A stretch of DNA of 64,000 bases from Rhizobium sp. BK399 (GTDB lineage Bacteria > Pseudomonadota > Alphaproteobacteria > Rhizobiales > Rhizobiaceae), in contig NZ_JACIAH010000001.1 in the NCBI RefSeq assembly GCF_014194695.1, positions 186,001 to 250,000 of the forward strand, given 5' to 3'. The translations under genes were made by a program, and so were the position numbers. Shown one piece after another: positions 52,005 through 61,899 of the stretch (positions are counted from its first letter, which is position 1; every line of letters begins with the position of its first letter). The notes under the pieces were generated by a model, which saw nothing but the letters and a program-made list of their open reading frames with translations, did no database searches and had not been told where the DNA came from.

Positions 52005-53150
52005 ATGATCGAAACAACCGCCGATTTGGAGGCGGCCTGCAAAGAGCTGGCCAAGTCAGAATTCATTACCATCGACACCGAGTTTCTCCGAGAGACGACG
52101 TTCTGGCCGGAACTCTGCTTAATACAGATGGCAAGCCCAACGACGGAAGTGCTGGTCGATCCGTTGGCGAAGGGCCTCGACCTCAAGCCGTTTTTCGAGC
52201 TGATGGCCAATCCTGCCGTGCTCAAGGTCTTCCACGCCGCCCGCCAAGACATCGAAATCATTTACAACCGCGGCGGGCTCATTCCGCATCCGATTTTCGA
52301 CACGCAGGTTGCCGCGATGGTGTGCGGATTCGGGGACTCGGTCTCCTACGACCAGCTCGTCAGCCGCACCAAGGGTGTCCAAATCGACAAGTCGTCGCGC
52401 TTCACGGACTGGAGCCGCCGGCCGCTCTCGGAAAAGCAGCTCGACTACGCGCTGGCCGATGTCACGCACCTCCGCGACGTCTACCTCTACCTCAAGGCCG
52501 AACTCGAACGCGAAGGCCGCTCCTCCTGGCTGCGGGAGGAGATGGATATCCTTGAGGCCCGCGAGACCTACGACCTGCATCCGGACGATGCATGGCAGCG
52601 GTTGAAAATGCGCCTGCGCAAGCCGCAGGAACTCGCCATCCTCAAATATGTCGCCGCCTGGCGCGAGCGTGAGGCCCGAAGCCGCAACGTGCCGCGCTCG
52701 CGCGTGCTGAAGGACGACGCGATCTATGAGATCGCCCAGCAGCAGCCGAAGGACGCCGAAGCGCTTGGCCGCTTGCGCACGATCCCCAAGGGTTGGGAAC
52801 GGTCGGCCGCCGGCGCTGCCGTGGTCGAAGCCGTCAATGCCGCGCTTGCCTTGCCGAAGACCGAAATGCCGCACGCCCCACGGCAGGCACAGCCACCAGA
52901 GGGCGCCGCCGCCGCCGCCGAATTGCTGAAGGTCCTGTTGAAGCTGATCTCGGAAAAGCACGGCGTCGCACCAAAGGTGATCGCCAACAGCGAAGATCTC
53001 GACAAGATCGCATCTGAGGGCGAGAAGGCCGAGGTCGCAGCGCTTCACGGCTGGCGGCGGGAGCTCTTCGGCGAGCCTGCGCTGCAGCTTATCCAGGGCC
53101 AGGTCGCCCTTCGCTTCGTCGGTAAGAAGGTCGAGACGGTGGCGCTCTAG
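52005..53150 (+). CDS. rnd: Ribonuclease D
   Basis: A 3'-5' exoribonuclease of the DEDD family that trims tRNA and other stable RNA precursors. The 381-residue protein has an exonuclease domain (about 1-170) with D24 and E26 in ITIDTEFLRE and D82 in HAARQDIEI, and the LDYALADVTHLRDVY motif near its end. An HRDC domain follows (about 205-290). The ATG at 52005 is fixed by an in-frame stop just upstream. It lacks its own ribosome-binding site and follows a seven-codon ORF. It lies 83 bp after the multicopper oxidase gene. Confidence 0.95.
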   Translation: MIETTADLEAACKELAKSEFITIDTEFLRETTFWPELCLIQMASPTTEVLVDPLAKGLDLKPFFELMANPAVLKVFHAARQDIEIIYNRGGLIPHPIFDTQVAAMVCGFGDSVSYDQLVSRTKGVQIDKSSRFTDWSRRPLSEKQLDYALADVTHLRDVYLYLKAELEREGRSSWLREEMDILEARETYDLHPDDAWQRLKMRLRKPQELAILKYVAAWREREARSRNVPRSRVLKDDAIYEIAQQQPKDAEALGRLRTIPKGWERSAAGAAVVEAVNAALALPKTEMPHAPRQAQPPEGAAAAAELLKVLLKLISEKHGVAPKVIANSEDLDKIASEGEKAEVAALHGWRRELFGEPALQLIQGQVALRFVGKKVETVAL

Positions 53151-53294
53151 CGCCATCAAGCGGACGTTTTTGCGCGTATAGTCATTTCGAGATTGTATTG
53201 ATCGCGGAACGAACCTGGCGTGTCTTTTGGAAGCACCCGATGCTTCCTATATGCCTTGGGTATCCCGGCGACGCGTCACCGCGAAAAGGACTCC

Positions 53295-54362
53295 ATGAGG
53301 GAAATATCACCAGTCCAGAACTGGCTATTGATCGCACTTGTCATCGCCGCGAGCGGCGTGCTTTACGATATGCGGTTTTATGGGGGGCATCCCTTCCTCG
53401 GTGCGACGTTCGCGCTCGCCATCGGCCTGCCGATCATTGCGTTCGAGCGCAAAGTCATCTTGCGCTCCCTCTACCGTCGCATGCAGGCGCTTCCGACGCT
53501 GACGTTCTTCCTCGCGGAGATCTTCGTCTACGAAATACTGATGAGCGCCGGATTTGCAGTTGCCGGCCTATCCATGTGGTGGCTCGGCTTCTTTCATCCG
53601 GAATCGTGGGTCGATGCCGTCGTCCTGCCGTTCAACGCATTTCTCTATGCGCTCGCGGTGTGCGCGCTGATCATCTTCGTGCTTCGGATACGTGAACTAC
53701 TGGGGCGCGATATCTTCCTGAACATGCTGTTCAGCCGCTACCGCAAGCCGATCAGCGAGGAACGCGTCTTCCTGTTTATCGATCTGGTGGACTCGACCTC
53801 TTTTGCCGAGAAACACGGCGACCTCAAAGCGCAGCAGATGCTGAGTTCTCTGTTCGCCTCGTTCGCCGAGCCGGTGAGAAAGTACAAGGGTACCATCGAT
53901 GACTATGTGGGCGATGCTGCGATCATCAGCTGGCCATTGGAACGCGGGATCAAGTTCGCCCGATGCGTGAACTGCATATTCGATATCGTCGGCGCGATCG
54001 AGGCGGACGCCGAGCACTGGCTGAAGGCATTTGGTCAGGTCCCTCGCCTGCGCGCCGCCTTGCACGGCGGCACCGTCATCACGGCTGAAATCGGTGTCGA
54101 CCATCACAAGATCACCTATTTCGGCGACACCGTGAACACCACGTCCCGACTGGAATCGCTTTGCAAGACCTTGAACCGCTCGGTCCTGATCTCCTCCGAC
54201 CTCGCTCAGCGCATCAAGATGCCGGAGACGGTCTCGGCGCAGGACCTGGGAACCCACGCCGTCAAGGGTCGCGGCCAGAGCCTCGGCGTCATCTCGCTCG
54301 TCAAGGCGGACAACCGGCTGGCGTCACCAAAGCTTCACGCAAGCGTCAACGCGCCGACATGA
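53295..54362 (+). CDS. Membrane-bound class III adenylate/guanylate cyclase
   Basis: A 355-residue protein with an N-terminal membrane domain of about four to five helices (5-135) and a C-terminal class III nucleotidyl cyclase domain (about 155-340). Metal-binding aspartates lie in FLFIDLVDSTSF (D163) and in DDYVGDAAIISW. The YFGDTVNTTSRLESL segment includes the conserved asparagine and arginine of the catalytic site. cAMP is the probable product; rhizobia carry many such cyclases. The ATG at 53295 follows AAAGGACTCC. It is separated from rnd by 144 bp, and the next gene starts 45 bp after it. Confidence 0.9.
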   Translation: MREISPVQNWLLIALVIAASGVLYDMRFYGGHPFLGATFALAIGLPIIAFERKVILRSLYRRMQALPTLTFFLAEIFVYEILMSAGFAVAGLSMWWLGFFHPESWVDAVVLPFNAFLYALAVCALIIFVLRIRELLGRDIFLNMLFSRYRKPISEERVFLFIDLVDSTSFAEKHGDLKAQQMLSSLFASFAEPVRKYKGTIDDYVGDAAIISWPLERGIKFARCVNCIFDIVGAIEADAEHWLKAFGQVPRLRAALHGGTVITAEIGVDHHKITYFGDTVNTTSRLESLCKTLNRSVLISSDLAQRIKMPETVSAQDLGTHAVKGRGQSLGVISLVKADNRLASPKLHASVNAPT

Positions 54363-54407
54363 AAGCATTGCTAATCGAAACCCGCATTCCATCCTTTGGG
54401 GGTTTCA

Positions 54408-55766
54408 ATGAAAAATACTCTTCTTGCTTCCGTTTCATTTGTTCTTTTGATCGCCGGTTCAGCCGCTGCCGACCAACAGGAATTTCCCGCCAAGCTCGCG
54501 GGCCAGGCGATCCTGCCGGCCAACACGCTGGTTGCGGCTCCGGCCGATGCGCCTGAGTTCCTCAAGCACTCCGGCAAGTTCACCACCGCCGACCGCAAGC
54601 GCACCGAAGCGCTCGGTAGCGTTCCCGGCAAGGACGGCGTTCGCGTCACTGATCTGAAGCTGCCGTTCGACGGCCAGCCGATCCAGGGCTTCTCCGGCAT
54701 CAAGACGATGGCTGACGGCAGCTTCTGGACGCTCTCCGACAACGGCTTCGGCTCCAAGGCAAACTCCAGCGACGCGATGCTCTTCCTGCATCAGGTGAAG
54801 TTCGACTGGCAGGCTGGCAAGGTCGATGTCGTCAAGAACCTGTTCCTGTCCGATCCCGACAAGAAGGCCCCCTTCCCGATCGTGCTCGAAGGCGCGGACA
54901 AGCGCTATCTGACAGGTGCTGACTTCGATATCGAATCTGTACAGCCTGTCGCCGACGGCTTCTGGATCGGCGAGGAATTCGGACCCTATCTCCTGAAGTT
55001 CGACACCGAGGGCCGCCTGACCCACGTGGTCGCGACCACTGTTGACAACAAGCCTGTCATGTCGCCCGACAATCCGGTCCTCTCCGTTCCGGCGAACCCG
55101 ACCGCCAAGATGCCGGTCTTCAACCTGAAGCGTTCGGGCGGCTTTGAGGGTCTTGCCATGTCGAAGGACGGTAGCAAGCTCTACGGCCTTCTGGAGGGCG
55201 CCCTCTATCAAGACGACGGCAAGATGGAATCCGTTGACGGCCATACTGCCATCCGCGTCATCGAGTTCGACACGGCTTCCAAGAAATGGACTGGGCGCAC
55301 CTGGTTCTATCCGTTCGAGGACAAGGGCGTTTCGATCGGTGACTTCAACATGCTCGACGATGCGACCGCCCTCGTCATCGAACGTGACAACGGCGCCGGC
55401 ACGAAGGACAAGGCTTGTGCCGATCCCAAGCAGCCGAAGCCCGATTGCTTTGAGGCTCCGGCTGAACTCAAGCGCATCTACAAGATCGAGTTCAACGACG
55501 CCAACGTCGGCAAGGCTGTCCGCAAGATCGGCTACATCGACCTGCTGAATATCAAGGACCCCGACAACAAGAAGAAGGCCGGCAACAAGGATGGCATCTA
55601 TGACATGCCTTTCGTGACGATCGAAAACGTCGACCGCGTCGATGCCACCCACATCATCGTCGGCAACGACAACAACCTGCCCTTCTCTGCGGGCCGCGCC
55701 ATCGACAAGGCTGACAACAACGAGTTCAGCCTGCTCGAAGTCGGTGAACTCCTGAACGCGAAATAA
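54408..55766 (+). CDS. Exported esterase-like phytase domain protein
   Basis: A 452-residue protein with a signal peptide (cleavage after SAAA near residue 21) and a domain of the esterase-like activity of phytase family (PF13449 type), a beta-propeller-like fold. Signs of it are IQGFSGIKTMADGSFWTLSD, FWIGEEFGPYLLKFDTEGRL, FEGLAMSKDGSKLYGLLEGA and the aspartate-rich VGDFNMLDD-like segment. The reaction is not established; phosphoester or sugar-related substrates are suggested for the family. The ATG at 54408 begins the signal peptide. It follows the cyclase gene by 45 bp and may be cotranscribed. Confidence 0.87.
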   Translation: MKNTLLASVSFVLLIAGSAAADQQEFPAKLAGQAILPANTLVAAPADAPEFLKHSGKFTTADRKRTEALGSVPGKDGVRVTDLKLPFDGQPIQGFSGIKTMADGSFWTLSDNGFGSKANSSDAMLFLHQVKFDWQAGKVDVVKNLFLSDPDKKAPFPIVLEGADKRYLTGADFDIESVQPVADGFWIGEEFGPYLLKFDTEGRLTHVVATTVDNKPVMSPDNPVLSVPANPTAKMPVFNLKRSGGFEGLAMSKDGSKLYGLLEGALYQDDGKMESVDGHTAIRVIEFDTASKKWTGRTWFYPFEDKGVSIGDFNMLDDATALVIERDNGAGTKDKACADPKQPKPDCFEAPAELKRIYKIEFNDANVGKAVRKIGYIDLLNIKDPDNKKKAGNKDGIYDMPFVTIENVDRVDATHIIVGNDNNLPFSAGRAIDKADNNEFSLLEVGELLNAK

Positions 55767-55781
55767 GCTTAAGTCTCACAA

Positions 55782-55814
55782 GGAAGGTCCCGCTTGAAAA
55801 GCGCGGGGCTTTCC
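55782..55814 (+). terminator. Probable terminator of the phytase-like gene
   Basis: GGAAGGTCCCGC (55782-55793) pairs with GCGGGGCTTTCC (55803-55814) over 12 bp, with two G-T pairs and a 9-nt loop, 15 bp after the stop. There is no T tract after the stem. Confidence 0.5.
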
Positions 55815-55858
55815 AGAAATGAACGACGCCTGAGCGGCAAGCCTTTAGGAACCTCGAA

Positions 55859-56479
55859 CTATCGCTCCGTAGCACCCTTTCCAGCGAGAATGTGATCTCG
55901 GAATTTAGCGATCCGCGTCGTTCGCGTTTCCGACTTCTTCACCCCGTTGAGATTGATCACGTAGCTCTTCTGTCGGCCAGGTGTCAGATCGTAAAACGCC
56001 TCGGCAAGTTCAGGATCGGAATCGAGAGCCTCAACCAGCTCATCGGGCAGATCGACTTCGCCTTGCCTTTTCGATGGCTTGATGCCCGCCTCGGCGTAGC
56101 CCATCGCTTCCTTCAGGTAGGACCGGATGACAGGTTCCATCTTTACGACCTGTGCGTTCTCCACAAAGCGGAGCATGTCGGGATGTTGAGTGTTCGGCCC
56201 CTGCTTCTCGAGGACGCCCTCGGAATCTCTCAGCAATGCGGCGTTAAAGAAAGTCAGGCGATAATCGCCGCGAAAGGCGCCCATTATGGCGATGTTGCGG
56301 CCTTCATGCATGTAGCAGGGATGCGCCCATTTCACCGTCTCGACGAGACCCACCTCACGACAGATGCGGCGGAGCTCGTTCAGGCCGTCAATCCATTGCC
56401 GCGTCGAACAGTCCGGCGTCGCAAAGCGCTCGCAGCGTCCGCATCCTTTCGTGAAAAAGTCCTCAATGTCGGTGATCAT
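55859..56479 (-). CDS. YdeI/OmdA family protein
   Basis: A 206-residue protein combining an N-terminal DUF1801-like domain (about 20-125, with VKWAHPCYMHEGRNIAIMGA and LTFFNAALLRD) and a C-terminal OmdA segment ending RQKSYVINLNGVKKSETRTT, RIAKFRDHILAG. The family is known as YdeI/OmpD-associated; its biochemical role is not established. The start is the ATG at 56479, with GAGAG upstream; a longer frame to 56539 is open. It is convergent with the phytase-like gene. Confidence 0.85.
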   Translation of the reverse strand: MITDIEDFFTKGCGRCERFATPDCSTRQWIDGLNELRRICREVGLVETVKWAHPCYMHEGRNIAIMGAFRGDYRLTFFNAALLRDSEGVLEKQGPNTQHPDMLRFVENAQVVKMEPVIRSYLKEAMGYAEAGIKPSKRQGEVDLPDELVEALDSDPELAEAFYDLTPGRQKSYVINLNGVKKSETRTTRIAKFRDHILAGKGATER

Positions 56480-56665
56480 CACTCTCGCCCAAGCTCCTTT
56501 CGCAGTGGTTGGCTGCTCACTTGAAGCATCCCAAAGCAATACGTCAACTTAGGGCCGAAATCTTTACGAATGCGACGCAGGCGATTAACGCCTCCCCGGT
56601 GAGGGGCAAAGAGAGACGGCCGGCTTGTCGCGGGCAGGTTCGACTGTCGACGGTGGCCCGCACCC

Positions 56666-57631
56666 TCAGGCTTTTGCGGCCTGTGTCTTCGGCTTCAGGA
56701 AGATGATCAGAAGCAGACCGGCGACGATGAGAGCCGCGCCCTCGAGATGATAGCGTTGCAACTGTTCCCCGAGGATCAGATAGGCGAGGATCGCGATGAA
56801 AATCGTCTGGATGTAGAGAAGCACGCCAGCCCGCGCCGCACCCAGGGCCTCGATGCTACGATTGAACAGATAATACATGATCGCCCCGCCGGGGATCGCG
56901 ACGTATGCGAGCGCAATGAGCCCGCTGGTATTGAGCGTCGAGCGTTCGTCCGAGGCAAGCTCATAGAGGTAGAAGGGCAGCGCCGTCAGCACCGCGGCGC
57001 CAAGAAGCAGCACAAGCAGCGCTAGGCGGTTCAAATCGAATTTCGCCCGGCGAAGCAACACCGTATAGAGGCTGAAACAGAACGCGCCGGCGACGATCCA
57101 CAGTTCGCCCGGATTGAGATCGAGACGCATCAACGCAGCCGGGCTGCCTTTGATGATGATGACCACAATCCCGAAAAAGGCCAGGATCGATCCGATCACC
57201 TGCCAGCTTCCCATCGGTTCGGCGAGAAACAAACGGGCGAGGATCATGGTGATGATCGGGATCAGTGCGATAATGATGCCCGCAGTCGTGGCGTCGGCAT
57301 GCTCCAGGCCGACAAAAATCAAGCCTTGGCAGATCGCAAGTCCCATGCCACCGACGACAAGCAGTTCCAGGCCGCGGGCTCGGATAAGAGCGACCATGTC
57401 GCCGAAATGCCGGCGCACGATGGGCATCAAAATCGCCCAGGCAATCAACACGCGCCAAAAGCAGAGCGTCCAGGGCGGCATCTCAGTCGAGACCCATTTC
57501 GCGGCAATATAGACGCCCGCCGATAGCAGCCAGCAGAGGATGCCCACGGAATAGGCGGTCGCAAGCGAACCGCCCGCTGCCTCTCCCGTTCCAACCGTGT
57601 CGCGATGGACCGTCACGCCATGTATCGCCAT
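56666..57631 (-). CDS. EamA family (DMT) transporter, second copy
   Basis: A 321-residue exporter of the drug/metabolite transporter superfamily, with ten helices in two EamA repeats. Clear motifs are CWLLSAGVYIAAKWVSTEMP, the GLEHADATTAGIIIALIPII segment and NRSIEALGAARAGVLLYIQT in the second repeat. It is not closely similar to the first EamA protein of the window. The substrate is unknown. An IR GCGGGC/GCCCGC (56630-56661) lies just after its stop but lacks a T tract. It diverges from the 55-residue protein gene across 176 bp. Confidence 0.9.
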   Translation of the reverse strand: MAIHGVTVHRDTVGTGEAAGGSLATAYSVGILCWLLSAGVYIAAKWVSTEMPPWTLCFWRVLIAWAILMPIVRRHFGDMVALIRARGLELLVVGGMGLAICQGLIFVGLEHADATTAGIIIALIPIITMILARLFLAEPMGSWQVIGSILAFFGIVVIIIKGSPAALMRLDLNPGELWIVAGAFCFSLYTVLLRRAKFDLNRLALLVLLLGAAVLTALPFYLYELASDERSTLNTSGLIALAYVAIPGGAIMYYLFNRSIEALGAARAGVLLYIQTIFIAILAYLILGEQLQRYHLEGAALIVAGLLLIIFLKPKTQAAKA

Positions 57632-57807
57632 GGGTCAAAGTTATGCCACAGTTCCCCGCCTCTGCACAGGCGCTCCGCCACCATGATTGGTCTTGGCTCG
57701 TCGAGGTTGTTTTGCGGCTCGCTCCAACCACCATTCCTCGAAAAATTTGAACGAAATGGGCGTGGATTGGTTGTTCCAAGGTCACCACCTCAACAATGGA
57801 GACACTT

Positions 57808-57975
57808 ATGAGCAAGACAGACGTGAAAGAAATCCAAAAGCGCACCGCGCGTCAGGTCGAAAACACCAGCGGTGGCGGCCATCTCGGCGGAACCTATTTT
57901 GGGCAACAACCTGACGGCAAGACTGCATCGGTTTCCAGCAAGGAAGGGCCGAAAGCAAGAGCCAACGATGGCTAA
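57808..57975 (+). CDS. 55-residue protein, unknown function
   Basis: ATG at 57808 opens a 55-codon frame with GGAGA at good spacing. The protein starts MSKTDVKEIQKRTARQVENT, then has a glycine- and tyrosine-containing centre (SGGGHLGGTYFGQQPDGKTA) and a basic end with PKARANDG. It is hydrophilic and probably disordered. It is below the size limit of many gene finders. A perfect 10-bp hairpin follows the stop by 3 bp, supporting a real transcription unit. Confidence 0.55.
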   Translation: MSKTDVKEIQKRTARQVENTSGGGHLGGTYFGQQPDGKTASVSSKEGPKARANDG

Positions 57976-57978
57976 AAC

Positions 57979-58003
57979 GGAACCCCGCCAAGAGCGGGGT
58001 TCC
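57979..58003 (+). terminator. Hairpin terminator after the 55-residue protein gene
   Basis: GGAACCCCGC (57979-57988) and GCGGGGTTCC (57994-58003) form a perfect 10-bp stem with a 5-nt loop, extended outward by ACGG/CCGT after one bulge. The T tract is poor (TCCGTTC). Confidence 0.6.
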
Positions 58004-58093
58004 TCCGTTCTGGCATGAAGCATCCACATCGAGCCAAGATTAGCCAGCGGAAGATGCTTTTCGCCTCGCACCTCGGTCGTGCGTCCCCAATCG

Positions 58094-59617
58094 CTATTCG
58101 AAGCGGAAAGCCAAACGGTGGTTGGTCAGCTTGGCAAGTTGTTGCAGCCGGCCTTCAAGGCGCTCGCCGGCGAAGTCATGATATTCCGCCGGAACCACGA
58201 ACTCCAGGTCGAGATCTGGTTGGGACGACTTCTGGAAGGTCAGGTTTCGCACGATTCCCGGCATGGATGCCGAAAAGAGATAGACCACCCGCAACAAACC
58301 GCCGAGCAGCTTGGCGCGCTCGATGAAGCGCGGAGTCGCGATCGCCGCAAGCGGGCCTGTGGCACCGTCATCGTACGGTCCTTCGAACCGGTAGTAATTC
58401 GTTAGCGCAATGAAGGCGCGGCCAGGATGACTGATGCCAACAAAGGACGAGTGCGCAATGATATTCAGCGCCTGTAGTCCACGGTAATCAGGGTGCGCGC
58501 GCCAACTGATGTCGGCAAGCAGGCAGGCTGCCTGACGATAGCGCGCCTCCTCCTCCGTCTCAGTGATGCCGAAATAGGGCATCATGCGGCCGGTCCATCC
58601 CGCCAGCTCTCTGGCGTGCTCTGGCGAACGTGCACGCAGAATGGCGAGTTCGCCGGCGGCCGCCAGCAGCGGATCGGTGCGACGCTCACCGTCCGAGAGC
58701 AGTGAATAGAGATAGCCTTCGCGCACGCCCTGCCCCGAAAACGAGATAACAGAGGGCTTCATTGCGCTTAGAACCTCTTTCATGGCCACGGCGCCGAAGG
58801 GAAGCAACGCGCGGCGATGCTTCGAAACAGCCATCCACGCAGGATCCTTTGAATCCCGTGCAATCTCCACCTGATCGAGGAAGTGCATCATCGCCTCGAG
58901 CGAAACTTCGTAGCCCTGCATCATGTGCAGCGGATACTGCGTCATCTCCATGTGCAGCTTGGCGATGTTTCGCCAAGTGCCGCCGACCGCGTAGAACGTT
59001 CGCCCGGCGCCCTTAGCGAGCAGCTTGGAACTGGTTTTCACATGCTTGCGGGCAAAGGTTCGAGCCTTCTCCAGCGAGCCGCCTGCATATTCCGAGAGGC
59101 GAAGGCCACCGAGCGGCAAGGTTACCCCCTTGCCGATTTCCTTACCCTTGATGTCGATCAATTCGAGTGAGCCGCCACCAAGGTCGCCGGCAATGCCGTC
59201 AGGCTCATAAAAGCCGCTGACGATGCCGAGTGCGGAGAACTTCGCCTCCTCCTCGCCGGAGAGAACACGAACTCTGCGCTGAAGGATCGTTTCTGCCTGA
59301 TGGATGAAGTCTGGACCGTTCGATGCTTCGCGCGCCGCCGCCGTTGCGAGCACATACATCGTGGAAGCGCGCGCCTGGTCGGACAAAGCCTTGAAGCGAT
59401 GGAGGGCGGCCAGAGCGCGCTCTACGCTCGCCTCATCCATCTTGCCGGTCAGCGCAATACCGCGGCCCAGGCCGCACAACACCTTCTCATTGAAAAGGAT
59501 CGTCGGCGAGCGGGACATGCCTTCATAGATGACCACACGGATCGAGTTCGACCCGATGTCGACGACGGAGACCGGGGCAATCCCTGGAAGGCGCCCCTGG
59601 GCTTCTGATTCAACCAT
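58094..59617 (-). CDS. ppx: Exopolyphosphatase / GppA family phosphatase
   Basis: Releases phosphate from polyphosphate ends, and may hydrolyse pppGpp. The 507-residue protein has the ASKHA fold with the phosphate loops VVDIGSNSIRVVIYEG and GDLGGGSLELIDIKG. The C-terminal helical region contains PHQ-free segments such as HPDYRGLQALNIIAHSSFVG, typical of the longer alphaproteobacterial Ppx with an HD-like domain. It starts 12 bp after the ppk stop on the same strand, the expected ppk-ppx operon. Confidence 0.93.
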   Translation of the reverse strand: MVESEAQGRLPGIAPVSVVDIGSNSIRVVIYEGMSRSPTILFNEKVLCGLGRGIALTGKMDEASVERALAALHRFKALSDQARASTMYVLATAAAREASNGPDFIHQAETILQRRVRVLSGEEEAKFSALGIVSGFYEPDGIAGDLGGGSLELIDIKGKEIGKGVTLPLGGLRLSEYAGGSLEKARTFARKHVKTSSKLLAKGAGRTFYAVGGTWRNIAKLHMEMTQYPLHMMQGYEVSLEAMMHFLDQVEIARDSKDPAWMAVSKHRRALLPFGAVAMKEVLSAMKPSVISFSGQGVREGYLYSLLSDGERRTDPLLAAAGELAILRARSPEHARELAGWTGRMMPYFGITETEEEARYRQAACLLADISWRAHPDYRGLQALNIIAHSSFVGISHPGRAFIALTNYYRFEGPYDDGATGPLAAIATPRFIERAKLLGGLLRVVYLFSASMPGIVRNLTFQKSSQPDLDLEFVVPAEYHDFAGERLEGRLQQLAKLTNHRLAFRFE

Positions 59618-59629
59618 GCAGGTCCAATT

Positions 59630-61834
59630 TTACTTGTTGTTTCGACCGGAGAGGAGCCCGGCAATCAGCTTGGGTGCACTGGACTTCAAAGCTTCACCAC
59701 GGCCGGACAGGCTTGGGTTTGTCATGAAATACTGCTGCGCGTTGAACGGCTCTTCGCCCTTGCGCACTTCCATGCGCCTTGACGTTCCGTCGGGCAATAT
59801 CTCGTAGCTTTGCTGATTGTCAATAATATTGCCCAGCATAATCTGTGAGAGAACCTGCTCGTGCACGGTCGGATTGGTCAGCGGTACGAGCGTTTCGACA
59901 CGGCGATCGAGGTTCCGCGGCATCATGTCGGCCGAGCCGATATAGACCAGGGCCTTGTCGGACGGCAGCCCATGACCATTGCCGAAGCAGAAGATACGGC
60001 TGTGCTCCAAAAAGCGCCCAACAATCGACTTCACCCGGATATTTTCAGAGAGGCCGGGCACTTGCGGGCGCAGGCAGCAGATGCCTCGGATCACAAGGTC
60101 GATCTCGACGCCGGCGCGGCTTGCGGTATAGAGCGCATCGATGATCTCGGGGTCGACAAGCGAATTCATCTTCATCCAGATCGCCGCTGGCGCGCCGTTC
60201 TGGGCATGCTTGATCTCTTCCTCGATGTGGCGAACGATGCGCGAGCGCAGCGTATACGGAGACACCGCCAACTTCATGCTCTGTTCCGGCTCGCCGTAAC
60301 CGGTGATGAAGTTGAAGATATTCGCCATGTCGTGGGCAATCACCGGGTTGCAGGTGAAGAACGACAGGTCGGTATAGATTTTCGCGGTGACCGGATGATA
60401 GTTGCCGGTGCCGAGATGGCAGTAGCTGCGCAGCTTGCCTTCTTCGCGGCGGACGACCAGCGACATCTTGGCGTGGGTCTTCAGTTCGATGAAGCCGAAG
60501 ACGACCTGCACGCCGGCGCGCTCCAGGTCGCGCGCCCAGCGAATATTCGCCTCTTCGTCGAAGCGGGCCTTCAGTTCGACGAGAGCTGTAACCGATTTGC
60601 CCGACTCGGCTGCATCGATCAGCGCACGGACGATCGGACTGTCGTTCGACGTGCGGTAAAGCGTCTGCTTTATCGCCAAAACGTCAGGGTCGCGTGCAGC
60701 CTGGAGCAGAAACTGGACCACCACGTCGAAAGACTCGTAGGGGTGGTGAACCACCATGTCCTTTTCCCGGATTGCGGCGAAGCAGTCGCCGGCGTGCTCT
60801 CGGACTCGTTCGGGAAATCGCGCATTGTAGGGCGGAAATCGAAGGTCTTCGCGCGGCGCCTTGGTGATCTCGGACAGCGTATTCAACGCGAGAAGTCCCG
60901 GCAGAACGGCAACCCGGTTTTCCGGAACACTCAGCGCCTGTACGACGAACTGGCGCAGCGACGCCGGCATTTCTGAATCGGTCTCAATACGGATCACCGA
61001 TCCGCGGCGGCGACGCTTCAGCGCGGTTTCGAAGAAGCGCACCAGATCTTCGGCCTCTTCCTCAACTTCGATATCGCTATCGCGGATGATCCGGAATGTA
61101 CCCGAGCCCTGCACCTCATATCCGGGATAGAGCCGGTGAATGAAGACGTTGGTGACGTCTTCAAGGGTGATGTAGCGGATCGTGTTACGGTCATCCGGCA
61201 GCCGCACGAAGCGGTCGAGTGCCGGCGGCAGGCGCAGCAGCGCCGTCATCGGTTCACGACCGTTCTTGCTGATCAACTGCAGGCCAATCGAGAATCCGAG
61301 ATTCGGGATGAAGGGGAATGGGTGCGCGGGGTCGATCGACAGCGGCGTCAGTACGGGGAAAATGGCCTGCTCGAACTCCGTCGCGAGCCACGCGCGGTCA
61401 GTTTCACTAAGCGCTCCGGGGCGCACGATCAGGATATCTTCCTTGGCGAGATACTGCTGAAGCACGGCAAGCGATGCCTGTTGCTCCATCTGCAGATTGT
61501 CAATCTCCTGGAGGATGGCGTCGAGTTGCTCGGCTGGTGTCTTGCCATCAGGCGTACGCACGACGATATTCTGACGCACCTGACCTTCGAGACCGGCTAC
61601 GCGGACCATGAAGAATTCGTCGAGGTTTGCGGCCGAGATCGACAGGAACCGAACGCGCTCTAGCAGCGGATGCTCGGTATTCAGCGTTTCCTCGAGAACA
61701 CGGCGATTGAACTGTAACCAGGAGAATTCGCGGTTGATGAAGCGCTCGGGACTGGTCAGCAATTCTTCTAGAGAAGGCACAGCCTCGTTGGTTTCCGGAG
61801 TAGGTTCGTGATGCTCCGTTACTGCGCTATCCAT
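59630..61834 (-). CDS. ppk: Polyphosphate kinase 1
   Basis: Membrane-associated enzyme that polymerises the gamma-phosphate of ATP into polyphosphate. The 734-residue protein has the four PPK1 domains: N-terminal ([17 protein letters not shown]), the head domain, and two C-terminal phospholipase D-like domains. The autophosphorylated histidine is in [17 protein letters not shown], and [29 protein letters not shown] and [16 protein letters not shown] are also conserved. Length is normal. It is 65 bp downstream of hdaA and 12 bp upstream of ppx. Confidence 0.97.
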   Translation of the reverse strand: MDSAVTEHHEPTPETNEAVPSLEELLTSPERFINREFSWLQFNRRVLEETLNTEHPLLERVRFLSISAANLDEFFMVRVAGLEGQVRQNIVVRTPDGKTPAEQLDAILQEIDNLQMEQQASLAVLQQYLAKEDILIVRPGALSETDRAWLATEFEQAIFPVLTPLSIDPAHPFPFIPNLGFSIGLQLISKNGREPMTALLRLPPALDRFVRLPDDRNTIRYITLEDVTNVFIHRLYPGYEVQGSGTFRIIRDSDIEVEEEAEDLVRFFETALKRRRRGSVIRIETDSEMPASLRQFVVQALSVPENRVAVLPGLLALNTLSEITKAPREDLRFPPYNARFPERVREHAGDCFAAIREKDMVVHHPYESFDVVVQFLLQAARDPDVLAIKQTLYRTSNDSPIVRALIDAAESGKSVTALVELKARFDEEANIRWARDLERAGVQVVFGFIELKTHAKMSLVVRREEGKLRSYCHLGTGNYHPVTAKIYTDLSFFTCNPVIAHDMANIFNFITGYGEPEQSMKLAVSPYTLRSRIVRHIEEEIKHAQNGAPAAIWMKMNSLVDPEIIDALYTASRAGVEIDLVIRGICCLRPQVPGLSENIRVKSIVGRFLEHSRIFCFGNGHGLPSDKALVYIGSADMMPRNLDRRVETLVPLTNPTVHEQVLSQIMLGNIIDNQQSYEILPDGTSRRMEVRKGEEPFNAQQYFMTNPSLSGRGEALKSSAPKLIAGLLSGRNNK

Positions 61835-61899
61835 GGTCTGATTGTCCCGTTTTCTTCGGTCAAGCGAATTATATCAGTTTCACGACAGAACTGTGACGG

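Noticed and set aside
54459..55652. 397-codon minus-strand ORF opposite the phytase-like gene
   Set aside because: The plus-strand gene has a signal peptide and family motifs. The antisense frame is an artefact of GC-rich third positions.
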